Shown piece by piece: positions 24,148-35,341 of a stretch of DNA of 64,000 nt (positions within the stretch are counted from its first letter, which is position 1; each line of letters starts with the position of its first letter). The stretch covers positions 124,001 to 188,000 of the forward strand of contig CALYLX010000117.1 of NCBI GenBank assembly GCA_944990035.1. Reading direction: 5' to 3'. This DNA is from Clitopilus passeckerianus. Lineage: Eukaryota; Basidiomycota; Agaricomycetes; Agaricales; Entolomataceae. Made by a program: the position numbers and the translations under genes. The notes under the pieces were generated by a model, which worked only from the letters and a program-made list of their open reading frames with translations, made no database searches and had not been told where the DNA came from.

Positions 24148-27100
24148 TTACTTCTTATCAACAATCTGATCCTCAGCATCGCTATCCAGCGTTCTCCTTG
24201 AGAAAGCGGCACTTCTTCCGAGCACGCTCGAGGGCCTCTTTGTAGGACTCTGGCTGCCAGAAAGTCTGTTTTGTGCCCTGGCGCTCAATGGCGAGCTCGG
24301 AGTGGGTGGTGAGCCTGACACGCTGCCACGGCTGTTCAGGTTCTGGACCATACTTGACACAGCTCCTCCGGCTCGTGGACCACGAGTCATTCTGGGACCT
24401 CTAATTCCGCCTGATCCTGCCCTACTGATCGATGAGCGACCAGTCCCTAGGACCTGGTCTTCATTGACAGTGGGAGATGGGCTACGTGACGTTTCGTTCA
24501 GTCCCCCAGATGGCCGTCTGGCGCCAAGGCTTCCACGCTTCTGAGGGGTAGGAGGGATAACGGTTGGCTCAGCTGGGGGTGGCTTGGGGGATGGGGAAGT
24601 CGGTGATGAGCTGTGAACCTCGGGCTCCTCTGAAGGAGGTTCGACGAAGTTGGGTCTAGTAGGAGTGGAGTCCATGTCATCTTCCGGAGGAGGCTCCTTG
24701 AATGCCGGGCGAGGAGGGTGATCATCGAATTCCGGGGGAGGTTCTTTGAATTGTGGAATCGGGCCGGAGGAGTGCAACACGGGAGGAGGTGGCGGAGGAG
24801 CAATAGGCTTCTCGATAGGTGGTGGTGGTGGTGGGGTGACAAAGGTAGGTGGAGGAGGAGGAGGTACAAGTGGTTCCTCCGAAACCTCAGAGATGGATGG
24901 GCGAGGTGACCTCTTTGTAGGAGTGCTTGGCGACAAGCTCAACGAGGCAGACGGAGGAGGTGACTTGAGGCGCTGCTGGGCCGCGAGCAACTGTTGTGGG
25001 TCAACACCATCCGAGATACGGCTCCTGCTGAGTCGCATGTCAACAAGTGCAGTGCGCTTCCTGGTGGGGGGTTTTCGCTCAGAATCGCGCTTCTTGCGGG
25101 CAATAGTGGGCGGAAGGATGGAGTCGTAGTTCTTGAGCAGGTCAATGAACAGAACTAGAGAAAAACGATTAGGTAAGAAATAATCGATATATCGTTCCGC
25201 AACTTACGAGTTGGGTGACGGTCTTGGATTGATAACTCAGTCTCAACCTTAGGGCGAACGATTGCTAAACGAAAGTCAGAGGTCGTTGCAACTATGAGGA
25301 ATGTTCAAATACGTACTTCGGCCGGCAGAAAGGGCAAGCTTAGTGATATAGACCTCAATATCCTCCTCGACCGAGGTGGTGTCAATCAGACTAGAAAATG
25401 TATGAGATACTCGACGTCGAATCCAAAATGAGCAAGTGCTTACTTCTTGAGATGCTTGACGATCTCATCAAGGACAAGTAGATGAATCCTTGGCATCCTC
25501 TGCAGGACAGAGTTCAACTTTTGAATATGCTCCTCCTTGCTTCCTTCTTTTTCTTGCTTGGGTGCGCCGACCGTAGGATATATCTTCCTCAGATCTTCCC
25601 AAGCCTCATATAGAGCCAAGGGAGGGTCAAGTTCGAGGACCCACAACTTCACAGTGCTTGCAATGATCGGGGCATCGTATTTAGCCACAAGTTCGGGGGT
25701 AATCGGTTGTTCGGGAGGGATAGCGTTGAGAGCTTCACGGAGGTGGTGGACAGCGGGGAGAGGAACTTCGTAGATCCAGGACTTCCTCTTCTCTGTAGTT
25801 GCATTGTCGGATCAGAGTCAAGAAAGGAAACAGGTTTGGGACTAACCTAGGTCATTGGGCAGTCTACCATAAGACTCGGTCAGACCAGCCAGCATCGCGG
25901 TCAACACTGGAGGAATGATATCCTTCTTTTCCTCTTGAGGGCTCGTGATCCCTTGCCATCCACCCTCAGCCCACTTCCTCAAATCAATACCAAACACGAC
26001 ATCGCACTCGTCATGAGCTGCACTCTCGTAGAGCTCAGCATGCGGGCGGAAGGGTCCAGTGCGATACCTCTCAATGAGCGCGTTCAAGTCCGAGTCAGGC
26101 TGGAACGACGCCACGAGTGTGGAAGACCTCTCGAGGGACGGCTCTAGCGACTTGGGCAAGTTGGCAAGGGTGCCTTGGTATTGGAGAAGAACCGTCTTGA
26201 CGGCCCTCAACCTGTCGGCTTCCCAGGCCTGGAGAAGCCTGAGATTCTCTTCAATCTTCTCCTCGAGAGCCAACCTCTGGCGGTCAAGTTGGCGTACGGC
26301 GACGCGGTAAGACCTGTCGGCGTCCTCGGCATCCTGCCTGGCTCGAACGTAAGCAGGTTCGCCGTTCGGGCTCGTCGCAAGGGCCTTGCTGACAAGGTTG
26401 ACGAAGGCACCCGCGCGCTTCGTCAGGTTCTTTTGGGAGCCGAGACCACTGACTGAGACTGGTTCTGGCTTGTCGAACTCGAACGCCTAAATAAACTAAT
26501 TAATCCCCTGCTTTTGAGATAGGAACCAGGATCACAACTGACCTTAGGCCTGAACTGATAGAAAGCATCATCAGCATCCTCGAATTGGTTTCCCAATTCA
26601 CCGAGCCTTCGCAGCAAACCCTCCCTCTCAGTCAATTCCCTCGCGGCATCCTCAGCCCGGTCCAGGCTACCATCAAAACCAGGGACGTGGTTCTGCAACC
26701 ACGACACAAACTCCTCACCGGTGAACGCGTCGGGGTACTCTCCCAAGAGCGGGAACCTGACCGGCCGGAGAGGCAATTCGGCGGCGGCACGAGTGAGGAG
26801 TTTAGAAACGTCTGCTGGTGCAAAAGCCAGCCCAGCCAAAAGGATTGTCTGAGGTGGAGCTGGGTCAGGAGGGAGGTCACCCGCCGTGGAGGAAAGAGGG
26901 GAGAGCGGCGGAGGAGAGGCGATAAGCGGGGAAGCAGATCGTCGGATGTCAAGATGCTCGTCCTCATCGACTGCTTTGCCTTTGCCTTTGTCGAGTTTGG
27001 CACCTAAGGGCTGGTCGTCTTCGGCAATGGTTTCTTCGGACAACTTTGAGCTGACGGTGCTAAGAGCACCGGCACTTCGCCTTTGAATCTCCTTGAGACG

Positions 27101-28000
27101 CTGTGAAATGCGTTCAGAGACGCTGGCTGCACGCTGTGGCGTAGTCCGTCCATCAACAGGGCGAAGCCGAGGAGAGGATGTGTAATTGTCTGTAGCCCCG
27201 TTCACATTAGGAGCGAACTTCACGCTGGTAAAATTAGTATTTGAGTATAGATTCCGCAGTCAAACAGCAATTGTGGCGTACTCGTCTTCGGCATCATCAG
27301 CCTTCCTCACTTTTGCCAAGTATTGCTGCTTCAATTTGGCAACATCGCCATAAGCCTGCTCGTACGTCTTCAACCAGTTATCGAGAATGTTGTGCTTGTT
27401 CTTCTTGATGCGATCCTAAACGGGTATGGTCAGCGGGAGGCGTGGGCAGTGCGTTTAAAACGCGACGTACGTTATAGGCACGCGCCCACTCTTCGAACGG
27501 GTCGGCAACGAGGTTGGTGAGTTCCTTTGATATTGAACCGTGGGCTTTCCCTTGAGAAACGGACTCTGCCTGGAGTCCTCGGAAAGCCATGAGCAACGAA
27601 GCACCATCATCAGCTCCGAAGCCAGTTCCTGGTAGAGATAACGATTTAGAGTGGCAAAGGTATGCTAATGCGATGTGCCTACCAGCTGGCCCAGTTAGCA
27701 TAGGGTTAGCCAGTGAAGAAGCAAGTTGCCCTTCAAGAAGTGCACGGGCCTAGTACGTCAGAGCAGTCAGTTCCTGACCGGTCTTCGTCTGAAATGAAGC
27801 CAGAATTACCCTTATGAAGGTGATGATCTCTGCATTCTCAGCAATCCCCTTTACAAAATTCATGAGAAATGAACGTGTACAGCACAACGCGACTGGACAC
27901 TGACCTGTTCCAGTTTGCTATACAAAACTTCGAGACCTTTCCGATAGTCCTGCGACCAGAATGAATTGGTAAAACTCAATGGCAAAGACAATACTGCCAT
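24148..28000 (-). CDS. F-BAR, DEP and RhoGAP domain protein (Rgd2/Rga8-like)
   Basis: The start at 28000 (MAVLSLPLSFTNSFWSQDY) opens an FCH/F-BAR domain: RKGLEVLYSKLEQG, ISKELTNLVADPFEEWA and KHNILDNWLKTYEQAYGDVAK. A long insert rich in Ser/Pro follows, then a DEP domain (LAGLAFAPADVSKLLTRAA, PDAFTGEEFVSWLQNHV, DADDAFYQFRPK). The rest of the F-BAR coiled coil comes next (RQDAEDADRSYR, EEKIEENLRLLQAWE). RhoGAP follows (KRKSWIYEVPLPAVHHLREAL-type start, VVAKYDAPIIASTVKLWVLE, LPPLALYEAWEDL). The C-terminal tail has three poly-Pro runs of six to seven, likely SH3 or profilin ligands, ending IVDKK. Such proteins bend membranes and switch off Rho GTPases at the cortex or septum. It shares a 399-base divergent spacer with mL44. 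Confidence 0.88.
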
Positions 28001-28399
28001 TTTGCTGGAGAAAAGTCGTGACGGTCGTTAGCAGATGAGTGGTGGATGCAAGCGGAGTGACCAGTGGCCGTGCTGTTGACGGTTTAGTTGGACCGCTGAG
28101 CGTCTCCAACCCTTTCTGGAAATACATATACCCACGTGTCCGTCGGGACTCTACAAAGCTGGTTTTTGGCAATTTATATAGCTCGAAATTGCGATATCTT
28201 AGGGCTATAATACTATATTATTGTACGGAAACAACGATTGCAATGGGATTTTGGCTTTGTCCTTTTCGTAGACGCGAATTGGCTGAACCGGATATTGCCG
28301 AACTCGGCAAAAAATAATTGGGCGTCACAATCCCAAGTTGGTAAACTCACCAGCGTTACGGTAAAGTCTTTGCTGCTTTGCTCACCGTGCTCGACGACG
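28001..28399. promoter_or_regulatory. Divergent promoter region RhoGAP/mL44
   Basis: 399 bases between divergent starts. The mL44 frame stays open upstream to a TTG at 28238, but no ATG lies there, so this is leader sequence. Confidence 0.4.
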
Positions 28400-29485
28400 A
28401 TGGGACATGCCACGAAACAGCTAGTCACTAAAGCGGCAAAGCTTGCATCAGTCTCAACAGCCCACCTTACAAGGTTTCCTCCAAAAGAGTCACTATTTGC
28501 AAGAAGTGACGTTCCAAAACCCGCTTTCTCACCAGAAACATGGGCTGCAGCGCAACCTCCCCCACCGACTGCCCTCGCCGCGTTTTCGCATAGAATAGGC
28601 ATGGGATCTATCCTATCTGCAAACGACCTTGTGCTGCAGGCCTGCACACACCCGTCTTTCGTCACTTTGCATCGCCAGCAGGCACCTCACGAGCCGGCAC
28701 CCGCAACCAATGGCCAACTGGCAACAATAGGCAATTCACTCATGGGTCTCTTCGCCACGGAATACGTACATACTGCATACCCTTACCTTCCGACACGAGT
28801 TTTCAAGGCTGCTGTCACTGCATATGTCGGAACGCAGACGTGTGCTTCAGTTGCACAGGAAATGGGTGCGACACCTCTCGTGCGGTGGCAACGCTCTGTA
28901 AGTATTCTCAACTTCTCCAGTCATACTCCAATATCTCATTCTATCTATCAGGCGGACGTGGCTCACTCTGACGCGCTTGCATCAATACCACGCGCACTCA
29001 CCGCTCTCATTTACCAAAACCGCTCCCTCCCCTCTGCCCGCCAATTCGTCCACTCCTACTTCCTCAGCCGACAAATAGACCTCCGCGGCATGATCAAATT
29101 CCGAGACCCCAAGAAGGCCCTTCTCGAAATGGTCGACAAGCTTGACCGGGAACGACCCATCTCGAGGTTACTCAAGGAAACTGGTCGTTATTCCAACTCC
29201 CCCGTCTTCATCGTTGGCATCTACTCAGGTGCAGACGAACTCGGACAAGGCTTCGGTTCGTCTCTCAAGATGGCAGAATTTAGAGCAGCAGAGGATGCAT
29301 TGCACCGGGTTTATCTTACACGGACGCCAAATGACCAGCTTAAGCTCCCTACCTCGACGTTCCCTCTAGGAGTCGGTGATGTCTTCAAGCAAGGACAGGA
29401 AGGTAATTATACCGCGCCTGACCTGGTTATGTCGGAGATCATGTACTCGAGTTCTGGGAAGAGTGGGGCGCAGAAGTCGGCGTGA
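28400..29485 (+). CDS. MRPL3: Mitochondrial large ribosomal subunit protein mL44 (RNase III-like)
   Basis: Exons 28400-28897 and 28952-29485 give 343 aa. The basic N-terminus (MGHATKQLVTKAAKLA) suits mitochondrial import. An RNase III-like fold follows (NDLVLQACTHPSFVTLH, IGNSLMGLFATEYVHTAYP), lacking the acidic catalytic set of true RNase III. A dsRNA-binding-type domain follows (DPKKALLEMVDKLDRERPISRLLKETGRY, SPVFIVGIYSGADELGQGFG, SSLKMAEFRAAEDALHRVYL). This is the order of yeast MRPL3/human MRPL44. The intron is 54 bases, divisible by three and stop-free, so leaving it in would add 18 residues. The QRS-ADVAH join fits the family better. Confidence 0.9.
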   Translation: MGHATKQLVTKAAKLASVSTAHLTRFPPKESLFARSDVPKPAFSPETWAAAQPPPPTALAAFSHRIGMGSILSANDLVLQACTHPSFVTLHRQQAPHEPAPATNGQLATIGNSLMGLFATEYVHTAYPYLPTRVFKAAVTAYVGTQTCASVAQEMGATPLVRWQRSVSILNFSSHTPISHSIYQADVAHSDALASIPRALTALIYQNRSLPSARQFVHSYFLSRQIDLRGMIKFRDPKKALLEMVDKLDRERPISRLLKETGRYSNSPVFIVGIYSGADELGQGFGSSLKMAEFRAAEDALHRVYLTRTPNDQLKLPTSTFPLGVGDVFKQGQEGNYTAPDLVMSEIMYSSSGKSGAQKSA

Positions 29486-29716
29486 TGATGTATATTACAA
29501 TATCTAATACTAATCATAATTCCTACCCAAGCATATTAGGCTTGCCGACATGGTAAAATGTGTCCCACTGAGGAGATGATTTCCGGTGCGACTATATAGT
29601 AGTCGTGTGCGTGGTGACCTGCCTGTGAGGCAGAACTTGCAACCCCTATACAGGGGGTGCGAATCACATTGCTGTATCCTCATGATGAGGATAGAAATCC
29701 AGCAGAGCCATCTGGT

Positions 29717-30943
29717 TCATGACTCCAGGCCCAGCCGACGTCGTTCGTCGCGTTCTCGCTCAAGTTTCATGGCCTTGAGCTCAGCCTCCAACAAAGCCTC
29801 GTCCCAAGCCACGAAGAGTTCGGAAAGTGCATCCACCTAGATTCATGAAATGAGCATCGTATCTTGAGCAACGCATATACACTCACATGAGTAGAGTGCC
29901 TCTGCACCAGTACAGCCATTCTCTTCTCCAGGCTTTCAGCAAGCTCCATATCTTTCGTATTCCTTTCAATGAGCGCGTCGAGTTTGGGTTCCAAGGCCTC
30001 GTAATCTACACGAGAGGGTTCAAGTCAGCATATTGTCCTCATTAAACGCGCCTCGACGCGCTCGGAAGGAGGGAAAAACAGCGTACCAGCCAACTTCCCG
30101 GCTCCTAGAACGCCCTTCTTCTCCAAAAGCTCGATCTCTCGCAAGTCGCGGTCTGCTGCGCGTATGTCCGGTTCCATTTCAGTCAGGAGAGCCTCCAATT
30201 GTTCCGATGACATCTTCTCATACGAGGGTGCCTCGGGGAGTGTTCCAGAGAGTGCAAAGGCAGGGGTAAGGTATTGTGCATGCTTATCGTCTACACAAGT
30301 CGCGTTAGTCGAAGGAAGTTTGGGGAAGATATGTCGACGAACATTGGTTCATGAATCTCTTCAAACCCTCGTTTGAATTGACCACAGCGTCCAGCCTCCT
30401 CTGAATATCCCAAGACATCTTCACCAGCGTCTCTCCCGCCGCAGGAGCCTCCTGCTTCGGTTTTCGTTCTGAAAACCTCACCCTCTTCGTATCCTTCTCA
30501 TGATGTTCCTTTCCGAGCCCCTGATCTTGCTTCGTCCCAAACACAAGCGCCTCTAACCACCTCACGCGTAGATCTAGGGCAGTAACCGGGTCGATCTCTG
30601 TCGGCTTCACACCCTGCTTGAGTGGTTCATGCGAGGCCGAGTCTTCAGAGACGGTGAAGATCGATGCCATATCAGGCGGCGGAGGTGAAGTTGGTGGGGA
30701 GATCGAAGGAGAGGTGGGCGTAGAGAACATTCGGTGCCGCCTCTGAACGTGGTCACCTAAGAAGACGCTTCCTAGGTTCGCCATATCAACCCAGCGTAGT
30801 CGTCGATAGGGTATACAGTTGTGGGTATATGGGGTTGTCAAGAACACGAGGAGCTCGGAAGGGCTGGCTGGCTGGGAAGGCAAGCCTGAAAGCACTCGCT
30901 GCCGATGTAGGTCCGGTGAATGGTCTATATCACTGACACGCAT
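29717..30943 (-). CDS. Dynactin subunit 3 (p24)-like coiled-coil protein
   Basis: The coding exons run from 30943 down to the stop at 29717-29719. A Pro/Ser-rich N-terminus (SPSISPPTSPPPPDM) precedes LDLRVRWLEALVFG, which resembles the p24 start ARVEELERWVYG. A helical region follows (VKMSWDIQRRLDAVVNSNEGLKRF), then EQLEALLTEMEPDIRAADRDLREIELLEKKGV, EPKLDALIERNTKDMELAESL and a C-terminal HVDALSELFVAWDEALLEAE. The VAWDEALLEAE end matches the QFVQWDELLCQLE of DCTN3. The subunit sits in the dynactin shoulder and links p150 to the Arp1 filament. The start may instead be the ATG at about 30787 (MANLGSVF). Similarity is weak in the middle, as usual for this family. Confidence 0.65.
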
Positions 30944-31116
30944 GAATTATCCTCTTTCAGAAATGTCATATAATTGGGGGCATGAATAACTAGATATACA
31001 ATCTCCAAAGTATGGACGATGTTGAATGTCCTTTTTGATATACACCCGAGAGCAAAATGCAGTGACGTTGAATCTTACACTGAGAATAAATACCCGTCTA
31101 TGAACCTCCGTCGCGT

Positions 31117-33016
31117 CTAAACATCGTGGAAGCCAGCAGGCTGCTGGAGCGTGCTGACGTCAACACCAGGAAGAGGCCACTTCGAGGCGAAGTCCCTGAC
31201 GTCCCTACGAAGCTGCCTAACCTGTTCATAGCCCTGCTTGCCCTCCTCTTGTTTTGTAGCGACACGGACGAAGTCCTTCAACATCTTGGTGCCAGCCTCC
31301 TTCTGGAGAACCAAGGAAAGCTGAACGGCGCGGTGAAGGAATCCAGCAACCTGCTTGATGTCCTCCTCAAGCATGTTGCGAGAGGTAAGGGCAGATGTGC
31401 CGATACGAATACCACCAGGAACCTGAGCGGAGGTGTCACCAGAAACAGCGTTCTCTGCAGGAAAAGGTCAATTTATGAGGGTTGTTGGTATGAGATGTAT
31501 ACGCACTGTTTATGGTAATGCCCATGAGGTCGCAAACCTTCTCGACCTTGGAACCGGTCAAACCGAGAGGTCGGAGATCCCAGAGAACAAGGTGATTGTC
31601 AGTGCCACCGGTCTGGAGCTTGTAACCGTGGGTGATAAGCTCAGCGGCCAAAGCCTGGGCGTTCTTGATAACCTGTTTGGCATACTCCTGGAATTCAGGC
31701 TGAGCGGCCTGGAGGAGGGTGGTTGCAATACCAGCGATGGTGTTGTTGTGGGGACCACCCTGGCAGGCAGGGAAGACGGCCTCGTTCACACGCTTCTCAA
31801 GATCGGGGGGTTGCTCAAGGTCTTTCCTGAAGAAGATGAGACCGGCACGGGGACCACGCAGGGTCTTGTGGCTGTATGATATTGTTAGTAGGTGAAAGAA
31901 GACTGAAGTGAAACGAGAAACTTACGTGGTGGTAGTGACAACGTCGCAGTATGCGAAGGGGTCCGCGAGCTGCTGGCCAGCAACGAGACCGGAGGTGTGG
32001 GCGATATCGGCCATGAGCCATGCACCCTCCTTCTCGGCAACCTTCTTCAGTGCGGCATAGTCCCAATCACGAGGGTAGGCAGAGGCACCGCAGATGATAA
32101 GCTTGGGCTTGTAGATTTTTGCTTGTTTCGCAATGCCGTCGTAGTCAATGAGATGAGTCTCAGGGTCGATGCCGTAAGGGAAGGACTGGAAATAGATAGA
32201 AGAAGCGGTCATCTTCTTCTTAGCAGTCTATCAACATTGAGGGACAGAGGGTGAGCAAAGGTTGTACATTTTGAGAACGTAATCACATACGTAGTAGCCA
32301 TGGGTGAGATGTCCGCCGTCAGGAAGGCCAAGGCCCATAAGACGGTCCTGGGGTTGGATCAAAGCAGTGAGAGCGGCAAAGCTATATGGTCACATTCAGA
32401 GATTGAGCGGAAATGATCCGGAATTCAACCCACTTCGCAGTCTACAATACGTGGCAAAGATTCAGCCAAAGTATGGAATGAGTCATTTTGAAAACTTACA
32501 GAGCCAGAATAGGGCTGAACGTTAACACCCCACTTGGCCGGATCTAAGTGGAATGCCTCGAGGGCACGCTTGCGGCACAGAATCTCGAGCTCGTCAATGT
32601 ATTCATTACCACCATAGTACCGAGCGTTGGGCAGACCCTCAGAGTACTTGTTGGTCAAGATGGAGCCATTGGCTTCCATAGTTGCACGGCTGGTCAAGTT
32701 CTGCAAATGTTCCGTCAACACCCGTAGCCCTTGTCGTGTCGCATAGACCTACCTCAGAAGCAATGAGCTCCAACCCAGTGAACTGTCTCCATGTTTCCTT
32801 GTCGATGATGTTTTTGACCTCCGGGTCGATCTCGGCGAGAGGTGTATAGAGGGGCTTATTCTGATAACGAATTGAGGTGAGCTCATGACGATCCATAACG
32901 CTGGCAATACGTACGAAATCGGGAGTGTTAGCAGTTGCCATTGTCCTCAAAGTCAGTCTTGTAACTGGAGAAGAGATGGAGGAGCGAAGAAAAGGGCTTG
33001 TTAGAAGGCGCAACAT
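31117..33016 (-). CDS. SHMT: Serine hydroxymethyltransferase
   Basis: Exons from 33016 to the stop at 31117 encode about 495 aa. Motifs in order: [80 protein letters not shown] and [20 protein letters not shown], with the PLP-binding Lys in TTTTHK. The later blocks are [33 protein letters not shown] and [13 protein letters not shown]. The enzyme exchanges serine and glycine while loading one-carbon units on tetrahydrofolate. There are two in-frame starts. The ATG at 33016 adds 25 residues, Arg/Ser-rich and free of acids ([13 protein letters not shown]…RLTLRT), like a mitochondrial presequence. The ATG at 32941 (MATANTP) gives a cytosolic form. Confidence 0.95.
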
Positions 33017-33480
33017 CGGAAACCGGATAGAGACTATGGAAGTAGGCAAAAAAAAGTTTGCGCCGGATAAAACCGAGGGGCCATCGATCTCATTTATGTG
33101 CGGCCGAAATCCTTTATTTCCGTCGAAATGCTCCGTTCCGCCCGATTTCCAACGAAATTGAACCTATAAGAGGCAACATCCAGCAGCGTAGCTCGAGTTG
33201 GGGTAGAAACAACGAAGGAACAGTATTGAGCGTCGTCGAAGCAATGCGAAGATCCCCATCGATAAGGCATGTGTTCGGGCTTAGATTTGCTCAGGAACAA
33301 TCGTCCATGTCTAGATCGATAAGCGCTCACGAATCCACGGGGCTTGCGCCACAGATACAGTCAAAGGAATTATATTTACAGCCAGGGATACAGCAGCTAA
33401 AAAGACAGAGGCATTACGGATACAGGCACTAAAATCGTCATAGTCATGAACAGCACAAATCAAAAATCAGGATTGGACAT
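33017..33480. other. Intergenic between SHMT promoter and P450 3' end
   Basis: No gene supported; open frames here have no motifs. Confidence 0.4.
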
Positions 33481-35341
33481 TCAATATCCTTCCGAGATAT
33501 CAGCGTTGGCAATCAGCCTTTCAGCAGCCTCGCTACGTGGCTTCAAACGGCATTGGTATGGCTTTGGATGGCTGGTAAACAAAAGGTCAGGATTAGTACA
33601 TCAGTAAATTAGAGTGGGGCTCACCAAGTGATGCCACTTGTGAAACTGAGTTCAGGAGTTATTCCCATTCCATACTCGTCGGTGGCCTTCGTAATATCAA
33701 AAACGGACAGAATGGAGGCGATTGCGATCCACAAGCTAGCCTCAGCTAGTGTCCGGCCTGGGCATACCCTACGGCCAAACCCGAACGGGCCGATGGGAGG
33801 AGGCTCATTGTTACCCTGAGGCTTGGGCAAATAGCGGCTGGGGACAAACGACATTGGGTCAGAGTAGACTCTGTCGTCGAGAGTCATAGCTCTGGTATTC
33901 GCGATAATCATAGATCCTTTCGGGAGCAACATGCCATTGTAGACATCGTCCTCCATCAGACGGTGGGGAACACCTAAAACGATTGTTAGAGAAACAGACA
34001 GATAATTTCAACTGATCGGACGAACCCAAAGGAACTGCGTTATACCATCTCAGAGTTTCCCAAACCAGGCAGTCGATGAATGGCAGAGACCCTCTGTCCT
34101 CAAATCCAGGCAGGCGACCACTCCCAATAACTTCGTCGATCTCTTTTTGAGCTCGCTTTTGAAGTTCTGGGTGTCGCACCATAGCAAGGAGGAACAAGGA
34201 CATAGTAGTCGTCGTCTGATCACTAGGTGTTAGCTGAGTGAGAGATTGAAACACGGGAATTCGCATACAGTGTCCGCAGCTGCTATGTAAAGAGTACTCG
34301 CAGCTCCTTTGATGTCTTCTTCATCGTACGATTTCTTGTCCCCATCCGTGCGAAGGGCCTCGAGATGTTGGGCCAAGAAAGACGGCTTAGCAGTTCCCGC
34401 CACTAGTTGCTTTTTGACCTGATCAAGCGGGTAATCCCTCAATCGATCGATATATTTCTTCAGACTCCGTGCGTGGTGGGCGTAGTAAGTCCCAGGGAAC
34501 CATTTTGGCAAGTATTGGACTATGATCGACCATCAATGCTTCGCTTCTGAGGGAAAGCGAACAGGGGCTTACGGAATGGAAGGAAATCCACGGGAGTGCT
34601 TCCCGCTGGACCGGCTGTGCTAACTGCAAATCCCGCGTCCTCGGCGATCTTCACATATTCATCATTATCGGTGTCCACACGGTGTCCGCAGCTCAGCCTG
34701 ATAGCAATGGCAGCCGAGAATCTGGAGAAGAATTGTTCGCGCTTTTTGTCGTCCTTCAGGAGATTCTGAAGCAGTACACGGGTTTCACGGAGTTGGATTG
34801 GTTGGTAGGTGAGGCATTTTTTGTTTGTCAGGAAGTGTTGGAAGATCCGGCGGTGGCGAGCCAGTCGTTTGCCGTATCGCATAACGGAGAGGGAAGACTT
34901 TGCCCATCCCATACTAGACATAGGCATTGAGTACCAGTCGTCGTGGTGGTGTCACAGTAAACACTTACATTTCGTATATCAGAAGCTTGGGCCGGTCGCT
35001 GTATATTGCACTCCTCTTGTCAAGCAAATCCATCGCGGCTTGCGCGCTGTTGAGAACAATCATCGTTCGTCCCAGGAATTGTAGGCAGATGACGTCGCCT
35101 TTCGTTGCCAAAAGGTCATTAGAAAGTGGTTGTTTACAAGGGACAAGTGCTTACCGTATTGTTTCCCCCACTCCATGAACGTATACTCTGGATGTGAAGA
35201 GGGAATGCATCTCAGGTGACCCAGAATTGGCTCCGCAGGCGGGCCTGGTGGAAGAGGTATGTTGGTCCTAGTGCGACTCCTGTACCAGCCATAGGAGAGA
35301 GCACCAGCAGCGAGGGACAAAAGAAGCCAGTCAGAACCCAT
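33481..35341 (-). CDS. Cytochrome P450 monooxygenase
   Basis: The start MGSDWLLLSLAAGALSYGWY is an ER anchor, followed by the proline hinge PLPPGPPAEPILGHL. The C-helix region is GKRLARHRRIFQHFL. The I-helix is ASTLYIAAADT plus TTTTMSLFLLAM (exon join), and the K-helix ExxR is in VWETLRWYNAVPLG. The PERF-type region is FVPSRYLP, and the haem loop FGFGRRVCPGRTLAE holds the Cys ligand. The end is NADISEGY at 33481. All catalytic landmarks of a class II microsomal P450 are present, length about 510-520 aa, with many short introns. The layout resembles the large Agaricomycete P450 clans used in secondary and xenobiotic metabolism; substrate not predictable. Confidence 0.92.

Noticed and set aside
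31433..31879. 148-codon plus-strand frame
   Set aside because: Antisense to conserved SHMT exons.
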